From positions 709,993 through 773,992 of the forward strand of contig NW_022985184.1 in the NCBI RefSeq assembly GCF_010093535.1: DNA of 64,000 nt, read 5' to 3'. Every line of letters begins with the position of its first letter. The first letter of the stretch is position 1. Positions 45,926 through 55,728 of the stretch are shown here, one piece after another. The position numbers and the translations under genes are program-made. Source of the DNA: Lindgomyces ingoldianus (lineage: Eukaryota; Ascomycota; Dothideomycetes; Pleosporales; Lindgomycetaceae). The notes under the pieces are model-generated. The model was not told the DNA's origin. It saw only the letters and a program-made list of their open reading frames with translations, and searched no databases.

Positions 45926-47734
45926 GGGCAAGCAGCGCGAGTGCGGGTGATATCGAAGATATTCCTTCGAACGGATAATTCAGGTGGTTGTTTTATGCTA
46001 AAATATGCTGTACAGTAGGACACGGTTTTAGACTTGAGGGAATTCGAGCACTGTACATTTGGTGTACCTGAAGTTCTCTTTCGGTCAAAGCAATTCATTA
46101 TGCCCTTCCAGTCGAACATTTGGGCTGTTTGAAAGGTTTCAATGCTGTGCTCATCAGACTTCGGCAGTTGGCAAAGAAAGTTACAGCCTCCATTCTCAGC
46201 ATCCGATGTTGTTTGCAGTACGTAAATTCATTTGCGCTTGTTCGAACAGACCGGACTTGCGTCAAGTAAGAGACTCTTAGTATTAAGGAAACGCCAATGG
46301 ATAGTACATGGAACCACCCGGGCAAGGACGATCTAATTGTTCGCAGTCTTTTCTGCAGCATTGGACCTCTCGGATTCGATATAAGATTGTTTCTTCAACA
46401 ACCCATCATGAGCCGGGCTAGCGTCCTATCGGGAAGATAGACTTCACTCCGATTGTGTTGACATCGACGTATGAGTATACTCCTTATACCCCTCCCCCAT
46501 CCCAAAACGCACACACCCAACCCAATAACAAGCTCCTCGGGTCTACTTCGAGTTGTACGATGAGTGCGCGGCTTGATTCATCGAAAGATCACACGTGGTG
46601 CTCTCGCACTGTGATAGTCTTACATGTACCTGGACCGCCGAGTAGACTTCCACCACCTGCGTAGGGAGGGCATGTGAATGGGAGGATGCGGCCCTGCTAG
46701 GGTATGGAGGGTAGTTGCTGTTCGAAGATGTTTAGCTCTTCTATGAGGCTGCAGTCTTCGTCGTAGATTTTTGCAACTGCCTCGCCACTAAGTGCTGGCT
46801 TGTCTTCGAATTCGGCTTGGAAGAGTATACTATGGCAGTAAGCCTCAAACTAAGTTTCTCAAACATGAGGACCCGGACGACATCTCCAGCTAACCAGGGA
46901 GTCTTGGCAGGGGGGATTCCAGAATTGAGCGACATCTGAGGCTCTTTCACAACATTCGTTACCGGCTAGAGATTCAATTGGGAAGGCTTACTGCTGGTTG
47001 CCTGAAAGGAAGAGAGATGATGGACAAATACCGTCCGCACCTTGCCGAAGGACAGTCCATGTTACGTTGGGCACAGACTAACCCGCGCTTACCAAATTCT
47101 TGACAGTTACCGACGATGAGCCTTGTGCAGGAAACATATTCATAAAAAATGAGTATATACATTCGTCCATTGTGAATCCAATGTCACATGTCAACTGTAG
47201 CACTCGGCGCTTGTGAGCTTGGCTGCAGCTCCCGGTGTCAGTTGCAAAAATGCACATTGTCAATTGCGGCCGACCGGGATTGTTGGGGTGGATCAAAAAC
47301 ACAAGTCGCAATATAAATTCGCGGTTTGGGTCCGTAACGCCCGCTTCCCTACACTGTCCACTAACAATAGCTGTTGTAACGCTGGGCCGATCTTTCCGCA
47401 ACATCCCCAGGTATAGCCTAGATCTTCTGTATCTACATCCCAAAAATGGACTACACTGATTCTTTGGAACCTAGCCCTTGCGTTGATCCTTGGCTGACTG
47501 ATCCTTCCGAATTAGTTGGTAACACAACTGCCCCACACTCTTCGAATGCCGAGCAATAAACGCATCCTCATTGAGACCTCAAGGGTCTACGTCCCCCTCC
47601 TAGTAAACGGTCGGATTTGGGAGGTGTAGAAGTCTCTTAAATACTGAAATTCCTATTATAACGCTTGGCGTCTCGAGTTTCTCTGTTTCTCTAAGAAACG
47701 TTTTATACGAGCCATTTGCACAGAAAAAATTGAG
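45926..47734. other. Intergenic 1.8 kb
   Basis: Between MIC10 and the APC permease. Frames at 46059-46361 and 47078-47459 overlap on opposite strands and show no domain. The last 250 bp is the permease promoter region. Confidence 0.5.
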
Positions 47735-49563
47735 ATGGAGGATAAAGTTATCAACCAGCCGGCGGTTGACTCTATGGAAGCTGAGACTCCAGAGTTAGGG
47801 AGGTTGAATATGGAAGACAAGGAGGTTATGGAGAAGATGGGGAAGAGGCAGGAACTTACAGTTTGTTAACTCTTTGATTTCCGGTTACACACAGAAAGGC
47901 TGGGATTGACGAAGTGCAGCGTCGATTTAATATCTTTACGATCTTTGGCCTGTCTATGACTTTGCTTTCCTCGTGGGAAGCAATCGGCGGGTACGTCCTC
48001 CTAAATCGACTTGGCAAGGAAACGAACTGACTTCGCAAGAGCTCTGGGTGTAGGACTCCTTGCTGGGGGACCTGTAGCCCTAATATACGGCCTTATTTTT
48101 ACGCTCAGTGGAACATTAGCGTGTGCGGCTTCGATCGCGGAAATGGCAAGTATATGTCCAATTAGTGGCGCGCAGTATCACTGGACATATATGTTTGCAC
48201 CAAAGAGATTCCGTGTTCTCATTACTTTTATACAAGGTCTGTCTCGATGGGCGCTTCTTACAAGATATTGAAGGATGACATTACGTAGGATGGGTTACAG
48301 TCTTCGCCTGGCAAGCCACTATTACGTCTCTCGCCTTCATCATGGCTGCTCAGCTCCAAGGCGTCGTCGTCCTTAACCACCATTCATACGTCTTCGAGCG
48401 CTGGCATACTACCCTAATTATGTGGCTCGTTGTTGGCATAACGTACATCGTTAACGTTTGGGGAATTAAACTTCTCCCAGCGTTCGAGCTATTTTCGGGC
48501 GTTCTCCATATCTTACTCTTCGTGGTATTGTTCATTGTCATGTTAGTATTCGGAAGAAATGCAAGTGCGAAGTTCGTCTTTACTGGCTTTGTGAATGAGA
48601 CGGGATGGGAGAACAAGAGCGTGGCGTGGTTTATTGGGCTCTTGCCCTGTATCTGGTGCATTGTTGGTACATCTCGGCCACTTTCCTCCCCCATTTTCTT
48701 CGACACTTCCTATCCAGAATTGATATAATTTGACGGTCTTGATAGGCTTCGACGGCGCTATTCACCTCAGCGAAGAAACCTCCAACTCAGCGCGCACCAT
48801 CCCTAAAGTCATCATCACCACCGTCCTTGTTAACGGCGGCATGGCCTGGACCTTCGTCCTCCTGTGTCTCTTCAGCATCTCCAATATTACTGACGTCCTC
48901 GAAACGCCGACCGGCTACCCTCTCATCGAAATTATGCACCAAGTATCCAAGACGCGTGCCGGCGCAACCGCAATCATGAGCTTCACACTCAGCATCACAA
49001 TGGCCGCCATGTTCGGCACACTTGCGAGTGTAAGTCGTCTAACATGGGCTTTCGCAAGAGACGACGGGTTGCCATTCAGCGAGTACTTCAAGCACGTGGA
49101 CGGAGGGCACAACATCCCCATCCGGGCGATTTCGCTAGTCTCCGTTGTCATTATTCTTCTATCCCTGATCAATATCGGTTCTTCAACTGCCCTAAACGCC
49201 ATCCTCTCTCTCAGCACAATCGCCCTCTATATCTCCTACATCATCCCCATCTCCTGCCTTGTCTCCATGCGCCTCCGTGTCAAAAATACAATTTACTCCT
49301 CAGCTGGGCAGGCAGAGATATCAGAAGAACGTCTGGTATTTGGGCCGTGGAACTTGGGGCAATGGGGATTGTGGGTGAATATATACGGGCTGTGTTATGC
49401 GAATTTGTTGGTGCCTTTCATGGCGCTCCCGACCAGCTTGCCGCTTACGGTGACGACCATGAATTACGCAGGTCCGGTATTTGGATTTGTGTTGTTATTT
49501 GCGGGCATGGATTTCATTGTAAGGGGGAGAAGGAACTTTGTTGGGCCGACAAGGGAAAGGTGA
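47735..49563 (+). CDS. APC-family amino-acid/GABA/choline-type permease
   Basis: Five exons (47735-47860, 47920-47990, 48040-48236, 48289-48666, 48746-49563) give 529 residues. After an acidic N-terminus the core runs RRFNIFTIFGLSMTLLSSWEAIGG, then GGPVALIYGL and MASICPISGAQYHWTYMFAP. The block 'FDGAIHLSEETSNSARTIPK' near residue 260 is typical of fungal GABA/choline/polyamine permeases of the amino acid/choline transporter family. About 12 helices are present. It should import an amine or amino acid at the plasma membrane; the substrate cannot be told. Introns are 48-79 nt and all restore the family sequence precisely at the joins. The acceptor of intron 1 (GTGCAG) is chosen over an earlier CACAG because the earlier one creates a stop. 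Confidence 0.92.
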
Positions 49564-50411
49564 TTTGACTAATAGCCTGGTTATGCGGAAACACTGAAGT
49601 CGCTCAGTTTGTGTTATAGGAGTCAGCGTCCCCGGCGTATTGAATCTTGATAGTGACAACTCTCCTTGGGCTCCTCCCGTAAGCGACCTCTCCGCGATCG
49701 AATCGCGTCCCAAAGCTCTCCGACTATCCGCACACCCCAGACCCTTTCATCTATCACCCACCTACCTTCCCAAACTAGCTAGCTCCCGTGGCTCCATGTT
49801 CGCCGGTCCTAATCCCTGACGAACCTATCAAAATCGCACATGTACCCTTCCACGATAAACTCGAGATCAACACCGCCGTTTTGTTTAGCAACAACCCCGA
49901 CCTTCCTTTTCGGAGGAGTGCCACACCCGCCTGGAGGCGAAGATCATGATACAATATTCTTCCCAAATATTTAGGACCTGTTCAATCTCGCGAATCAGAT
50001 AAGAGGGTTTGAACGAGTGCTTCGGCTCTTAAAGCAATGCGAAGACTACATTGTAGGGTTATGTAACGGGAATGACAGTGCTAGATTGTAATAGGATGTT
50101 TGGGCGTGGGTTGAAATGCATCGCATTGGAGAGCCGTAGCTGCCACGGATAAAGGGTGCTATGTAGTCTAGGGCTGGTGATAGGTATTCTTGTCCTGCAG
50201 AAATAGCAATTAATTCTGTGCCTGATCGCCTGAGGCAGGTAATTGTCGTCTCGGATTCCACCGCGAGGTTGACGATGGTGAGAAGTGTATATAAGGGTCT
50301 GAGCCTTGATGAATTTAGGGATCAGGAGCTTTGTATACTCACTCTCGCTCGCCAGTTACTCAGGACTTGCACTACTCTTTCTTAGCTGGAGTTTTTGGAC
50401 GCGTAGACAAA
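49564..50411. other. Intergenic between the permease and RNase genes
   Basis: About 850 bp. A plus frame at about 49790-49940 reads fairly protein-like (VPFHDKLEINTAVLFSNNPD) but is flanked by stops and cannot be assigned. A TATA box at 50288-50295 serves the RNase gene. Confidence 0.45.
50288..50295 (+). promoter_or_regulatory. TATA box of the RNase gene
   Basis: TATATAAG, 117 bp before the ATG at 50412, suits an inducible secreted-enzyme gene. Confidence 0.55.
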
Positions 50412-50891
50412 ATGCAGCTCCTCTCAGCCCTCCTCCTCCTCCTCACTCCTCTCTCCTTGGCTCTCCCCACCTCCATCTCCTTCCTCGATAACCCACTCGA
50501 GGCGAGACAATGTTACACTACGTGTGGGTCAAACTGCTACACGCAAGCTAAAGTCACTGCAGCGAAAAACGCAGGCTACAGCTACGTTAAGCAAGGCGGC
50601 ACTGCAGGAGGCTCGACCTACCCCCATGCATATAATAACTACGAGGGATTCGATTTTCCTGTCTCGGGTCCTTATTATGAGTTTCCGCTGCTGTCAAGCG
50701 GGCAGACGTATACTGGCGGTAAGTTTTATGCTCAAGGAAGTATCTATTTGGGGAAAGTTGAGCTGAGTTCTGAAATAGGGTCGCCTGGCGCTGATCGGGT
50801 TATCTTTAACTCTGGAGGCTCTCTGGCTGGCGAGATTACGCATACGGGTGCAAGCGGGAATAACTTTGTTGGTTGTTCTGGAACTAGTTGA
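50412..50891 (+). CDS. Secreted guanyl-specific ribonuclease, RNase T1/N1 family
   Basis: Exons 50412-50718 and 50779-50891 give 139 residues. The signal peptide is [20 protein letters not shown] short propeptide (to about residue 32, ending EAR) precedes the mature protein. The catalytic residues of the family are all in place: His72 (within YPHAY), Glu90 (YEFPL), Arg109 (GADRVIF) and His124 ([11 protein letters not shown]). Cysteines at 34, 38, 42 and 135 match the expected disulfides. The enzyme cleaves RNA after G through a cyclic phosphate, outside the cell. The intron (60 nt, GTAAGT...ATAG) is a multiple of three without stops, so an unspliced transcript would encode 20 extra residues between Glu90 and Arg109. 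The gene borders a decayed P450 and a repeat element. Confidence 0.95.
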   Translation: MQLLSALLLLLTPLSLALPTSISFLDNPLEARQCYTTCGSNCYTQAKVTAAKNAGYSYVKQGGTAGGSTYPHAYNNYEGFDFPVSGPYYEFPLLSSGQTYTGGKFYAQGSIYLGKVELSSEIGSPGADRVIFNSGGSLAGEITHTGASGNNFVGCSGTS

Positions 50892-51082
50892 GCGGCTTGG
50901 ACCGATAGTGAGGGATGAATTCTTAAGGAAAGTGAGTAGCTAAAGCAAATTTACTGAGCATGAGATGATAAGATGGTGCGATGGAATATGCTTTTCGTTT
51001 GGGAGTTGCAACGAACGTTCTGTGATATCCTTTTACTTTACATTGCGCCGTGCAAGTCACACGCCTGCATCTTCTGGTCGCT

Positions 51083-52620
51083 TCAGATGCGCACTATGTT
51101 GAAGTACTTCTCGTCTAGTACTCCCATCAAGCTGGCCTTTGCCAAATGTACGCTTTCTCCATAGAATCTCTGTACTTTAATGTGGAACTCTGGAAGGAGG
51201 TGTGTAATAATAGCGACAAATTCAACTTGACTGAACTTCTTGCCTGGACAAACTCGAGAACCGAAAATCCAAGGCAAGAACACGCCTCTTTCCGGCACTG
51301 CGGTATTTCTCGTCGCCAGTTTCTGAAGTCAAGATAAAGCGCGGGGGGTTTGGAAGTTTGCGCATCGGCACCCTTACGGGGTGGGAAATGGGCGCCATAG
51401 AAGTGGGAGTTGACCAATGTTCCTGGATTTAATGTAATCGTAGTCTCACTGCTTGATGTCGTGATTGGAAGTTCTTCCGAGACAATGGGTGATCGGACAA
51501 GCAATGGAGTCGGACTCATTAACCTAGGGTTTCGCACATCAATGCAAGGCAACGGACAAGCTTTGGATAGAGATTAGCATGCTCGCGGTTGGGATTTGAG
51601 CTGTAGGAAGTGGCGACTTCTTCGATCACCCAGTCTTGTATGTCAGGGTGTGCAGTGAGAAACGACAAGGCAGGTTTCATTGTCGAAGCTGTCGTTTCGA
51701 CACCGGCGAGATTGAATACAAAGATATTACCGTACAGTTGGACTCGGCCAGATAGGAGGGTACGAAAATTGGCTTTTGTAATTGTTGTTTTTCTGCTGCA
51801 TTGGCGTTCACTATGATACGAGAAGGCTGGTTGTTCGAGGTTCGGGTTTATCTTCGTTGGAGAGCTGCATGTGACGGAGAACCGTTTCCTCCATATAAAT
51901 TTTGATTCTAGCTAACGAAACCTTCAATTGTCGAAGTACGCTAGGAAGGAGGAAATTAGGGGCTTTGACACCATGTAAGACGAGCGTCAGGATGACATGC
52001 TTCAAAATTAAGCCCAAGCACTGCGTTAGCGACTGTCGATGGCCAGGCGGAATCGTAGTCAAAGCAGTGTTTTGGGCCAAACCCAACAACAGCGAGGATA
52101 TGCATTTGCTAGCACGTCAAATGTTGAGCGAACGCGGCCCAATGTGCGAGCAGTCTCACCAACAAGGCTTAGATCAGTTGCTCGTTTAATTGACTCTTTG
52201 CAAACTTGATGCATTTTTTTTTTTCGGTGAAAGCCGACGCCGTGATTTTGCGATGCCGTTGCCACTCGGTGCCAATTGTGGACGAGACATTCTGACCATA
52301 GAAAGCGAACAACTGGGACTGCGCCGCGGGCTGGGGCCAATTCTTATGGTCTCCGAAAATACGGCTGATTCCAGGAGGATAGCACGTCACAACCTGGTTA
52401 CTAGGTGGGGAGCTGAGAACGAAGTTTTCGCCGAGCCGTGATGCCGTTCTGTTCTCATCCACCGTTAGCCATTCATCTCCGTGTAGAGATACCAGCTACC
52501 GAGTTCGAAAGGGAGGGATTCTACCTAGGAGAACAATGGCCTAAGGGGTATTCACCACACATCCTTGAAAGAGATTGGAAGGAGAATGATAGGAAGGCTG
52601 AATTGCGGGCAGTGATGTAG
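51083..52620 (-). pseudogene. Cytochrome P450 relic with frameshifts
   Basis: P450 landmarks lie in order on the minus strand but in changing frames. The N-terminal part has TEWQRHRKITASAFTE near 52260. The I-helix AGVETTAST lies near 51690. The ExxR helix (ETL) is at 51525, and PWIFGSRVCPGKKFSQVEF, the heme-binding loop with Cys, lies near 51250. Breaks: a frame change at an 11-nt T run (52214-52224); a one-base loss inside the ExxR arginine codon (about 51525), which leads into TAA TGA; a frame change at a six-G run (51343-51348); and an in-frame TGA at 51329-51331. The upstream end near 52500 also mixes frames. No intact enzyme can be made. The remaining sequence is well conserved, so the loss looks fairly recent. 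The P450 family and substrate are unknown. Confidence 0.82.
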
Positions 52621-53149
52621 CTCATCGCGAGGTGGTAGATGTGGACAATCGCAAAGAGAGCGAGTGGAGCAAAAGCAAAAAGAAATAACATGTCGAAGTG
52701 ATGCTGAGGCTAGATACACTGGACGAGCATAGGACGATTTGAAGGTTGCGAGAACATTTCAACTCATTATCAACACATAGTGTGGTAGGCAGATGGGCTA
52801 GCGGAGGATGCAGGTGAGGCCTCAGTCAGCTCGACGTCATCCCATAGCATTGGCAAAATGCGGTGGGGTGCCTAACCGTAACACATGCATACGTGCGAGT
52901 GTTACATGGCTATCAAGGCTAGAATAGTGCATTACAGAGTCAATTCGGATGATTGACAAGTTGAAGATGTTTGGAGCATTGGATGCTAGTCCTAAAAGGG
53001 ATTAGCGCAAGGGGTGGCCGAGATGCCCCTTATCTCAGCTAGCTCAGACGTGAGGAGAGAACCGAGGACGCACAAACCACCATGCATATTGCTACTCCAA
53101 ATAGAGTATGGCCTGGGGGGTTAGCGGTTTCTGACCCCTGTCGGTAGCG

Positions 53150-54294
53150 TTTCTCTCCTCAGCTGTCTGAGGGACTTTTGTGATTTTTTCTATGAATAGG
53201 CCTATTTTAAAAGCATTATAATAGAATTAGATTTACAATATCTCTACTACTATATGTCTAAATAGGCTTAGAATTTAATAGAATGTAGAGACAAGCTTTA
53301 GCNNNNNNNNNNNNNNNNNNNNNNNNNNNNNNNNNNNNNNNNNNNNNNNNNNNNNNNNNNNNNNNNNNNNNNNNNNNNNNNNNNNNNNNNNNNNNNNNNN
53401 NNNNNNNNNNNNNNNNNNNNNNNNNNNNNNNNNNNNNNNNNNNNNNNNNNNNNNNNNNNNNNNNNNNNNNNNNNNNNNNNNNNNNNNNNNNNNNNNNNNN
53501 NNNNNNNNNNNNNNNNNNNNNNNNNNNNNNNNNNNNNNNNNNNNNNNNNNNNNNNNNNNNNNNNNNNNNNNNNNNNNNNNNNNNNNNNNNNNNNNNNNNN
53601 NNNNNNNNNNNNNNNNNNNNNNNNNNNNNNNNNNNNNNNNNNNNNNNNNNNNNNNNNNNNNNNNNNNNNNNNNNNNNNNNNNNNNNNNNNNNNNNNNNNN
53701 NNNNNNNNNNNNNNNNNNNNNNNNNNNNNNNNNNNNNNNNNNNNNNNNNNNNNNNNNNNNNNNNNNNNNNNNNNNNNNNNNNNNNNNNNNNNNNNNNNNN
53801 NNNNNNNNNNNNNNNNNNNNNNNNNNNNNNNNNNNNNNNNNNNNNNNNNNNNNNNNNNNNNNNNNNNNAGCTGCAGACATGAGAGCGATCGCGATGTCCC
53901 TAGCCTACTATCCAGCTTAATAACTAGCGGCCTAGATCTCCTAAAATTTTGCAGGCTCTCTAATAGAGCCTGTCTTAGACAGGTCTTAAATTCTAAAGAT
54001 GATATATTGTGTGGTTAGGAAGTCGCATTAAGGTGTAGTTGTGGGGTTATTAAAATGTCCTGCGTAGGACTTAATGGCGCAATACTCTGCTGAATCTTGT
54101 TAGAATTAGGTTACAAAAATGTTAGGATATAGCTAGAGACTGTCTCTATTACCTATTAAAATCTAACCTGGTTTGGACGAAAAGTGGTAAAGCTACAGTA
54201 ATTCTTAGTTGAGCTGGTGCATGGTGGAGGAGGTTTAGAACCATGATATCACCTAAAAAATCATAAAAGTCCCTTAGACAGCTAGGGAGAGAAA
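53150..54294. mobile_element. Putative DNA transposon or MITE-like element with inverted repeats
   Basis: The 40 bp at 53150-53189 match the reverse complement of 54255-54294 at 36 of 40 positions, and all four differences are transitions. The interior is AT-rich with many TAA and CTA codons. It contains two overlapping short palindromes (near 53950-53985, built on AGGCTCT...AGAGCCT and CCTGTC...GACAGG). No transposase frame remains, though 566 nt are unknown. The outer ends and any target-site duplication are not resolved, so the true borders may lie somewhat outside. Confidence 0.6.
53303..53868. other. Assembly gap (566 N)
   Basis: A run of N inside the inverted-repeat element. It is presumably a scaffold gap; the true length may differ. 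Any internal gene of the element would lie here. Confidence 1.
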
Positions 54295-54321
54295 GCCTTT
54301 CTTACACCCTTATTGGCTAGA

Positions 54322-54389
54322 GAGATGGGGCTTGCGCCACTAAGGCTACTAGCAGGGGCTTGCCCCTGTCGAGGCTCTCTCCCCATCTC
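54322..54389. repeat. Nested inverted repeat in the HEM3 5' region
   Basis: GAGATGGGG (54322-54330) pairs with CCCCATCTC (54381-54389). Between them CAGGGGC and GCCCCTG (54353-54368) pair with a two-base loop. GGGGCTTGC also occurs twice directly. This could be part of the adjacent element's end or a leader structure. Confidence 0.75.
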
Positions 54390-54483
54390 GTCTGAGCTTG
54401 CTGAGATAAATGCCCCTCCATCCAAAAGTTACCCTCACATTTTCACAACTCTGAGACCCCACCACCTTGGATTCACTTTGGCA

Positions 54484-55728
54484 ATGGCCTCAGCAACAGC
54501 TTCCAATCTCCCAACGCCCTCCAACATAACTCCCCAGAGTCCCTCAACCTCTGCTCGCGCACAATTTCCTCCCATCAACATTGGCACGCGACGATCAGCT
54601 CTCGCCCAAATTCAAGCTCGCTCCGTAGAAAAAGCACTCAAAGACGCCTACCCGCACCGAACATACAACATCTGCGCTGTGTTGGCGCAGGGGGACAAAG
54701 ATAAGGTTACACCATTGCAGCAATTGAGTCAAGGAGAGAATGCGAAGAGCTTGTGGACGGGTGAGTTGGAGACCATGTTAGAGAAGGGGGAGTTAGATAT
54801 TATTGTGCATTGCTTAAAAGGTACTTTCTATGGATACCCTGCAAAGCAAATATCATTTCATCCTAAACTGTCCTTAGATATGCCAACACAACTGCCCGAC
54901 AACCTAATCTTGGGATCTATCCTTGAGCGCGAAGATCCCCGCGATGCGCTCGTCATCTCGCCACGACTCCCGAAAAACACGACAATCACCACACTCCCAC
55001 CGAATGCCACAATAGGTACTTCGTCGATTCGCCGTGCGGCCCAATTACGACGTCTCTATTCCACGCTCCAATTTGCGGACCTCCGAGGGAACGTCGGGAC
55101 CAGACTAGGCAAGCTCGATGCCGAAGACTCTCCATTCGCAGCGATCATTCTCGCAGCAGCAGGTCTCAAGAGGCTCGGTATGGAAGATCGAATAAGTCAG
55201 TATCTAAGCAGTGATAATGGGGGAATGTTACACGCCGTCGGACAGGGAGCCTTGGCCATCGAGATTCGGAAGAATGATGACGCGATGAAGGAGATGCTGA
55301 ATAAGATCCGGTGTGAACGGACATCTCGAGCTTGCTCATCCGAGAGGGCACTGTTGAGAGCATTAGAGGGAGGCTGTAGCGTTCCGATTGGCGTGGAAAC
55401 GACATGGAGGGGCGGGAATGGAGTTGCTACCGGAACCGAAACTGCCCAGGATTACGACAAGAATAGGAAGGCGGTTGAAGACAGCCAAATAAAGTTAGAC
55501 GACCAAGAACTAGTTCTAAAAGCCATCGTTGTTAGTGTAGATGGCAAGGACTCTGTGGAACATGTGTCAGTGCAGAAAGTCCGGTCAGTTGAAGAAGCGG
55601 AGACCATGGGCAGAGATGTCGCGAAAACTTTGCTCGAGAAGGGGGCCGATAAGATACTGGAAAAGATTAACATCGAGAAGCAGTGGGCCGCGAAAAAGAA
55701 GCTAGAGGAGATATCAGTAGCCTCGTGA
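54484..55728 (+). CDS. HEM3: Porphobilinogen deaminase (hydroxymethylbilane synthase)
   Basis: Exons 54484-54820 and 54878-55728 give 395 residues. The enzyme joins four porphobilinogens into hydroxymethylbilane, the third step of heme synthesis, in the cytosol. N-terminal IGTRRSALAQIQA begins the fold. The catalytic aspartate, Asp113 in LKDMPTQLP, is built across the splice site. SSIRRAAQLRRL, then LRGNVGTRLGKL, supplies the arginine-rich substrate site. Cys279 in EGGCSVPIG carries the dipyrromethane cofactor. The residue before LKD is Cys rather than the usual Ser. The frame is open back to an ATG at 54313, but that extension is the translated hairpin/repeat sequence, so the ATG at 54484 (GCAATGGCC) is preferred. 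The intron (57 nt) is stop-free and a multiple of three. Confidence 0.93.
   Translation: MASATASNLPTPSNITPQSPSTSARAQFPPINIGTRRSALAQIQARSVEKALKDAYPHRTYNICAVLAQGDKDKVTPLQQLSQGENAKSLWTGELETMLEKGELDIIVHCLKGTFYGYPAKQISFHPKLSLDMPTQLPDNLILGSILEREDPRDALVISPRLPKNTTITTLPPNATIGTSSIRRAAQLRRLYSTLQFADLRGNVGTRLGKLDAEDSPFAAIILAAAGLKRLGMEDRISQYLSSDNGGMLHAVGQGALAIEIRKNDDAMKEMLNKIRCERTSRACSSERALLRALEGGCSVPIGVETTWRGGNGVATGTETAQDYDKNRKAVEDSQIKLDDQELVLKAIVVSVDGKDSVEHVSVQKVRSVEEAETMGRDVAKTLLEKGADKILEKINIEKQWAAKKKLEEISVAS

Larger units (their letters stand above)
52621..54483. other. Accessory spacer with inverted-repeat element and assembly gap
   Basis: About 1.9 kb with no coding region. It contains a 40-bp inverted repeat pair, AT-rich interior sequence, the N run and a nested hairpin before HEM3; these are listed separately. 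Sequence at 52621-53140 shows no feature. Confidence 0.6.

Noticed and set aside
54313..54483. Upstream in-frame ATG for HEM3
   Set aside because: The added residues are translated hairpin/repeat sequence, while the ATG at 54484 fits the family start region.
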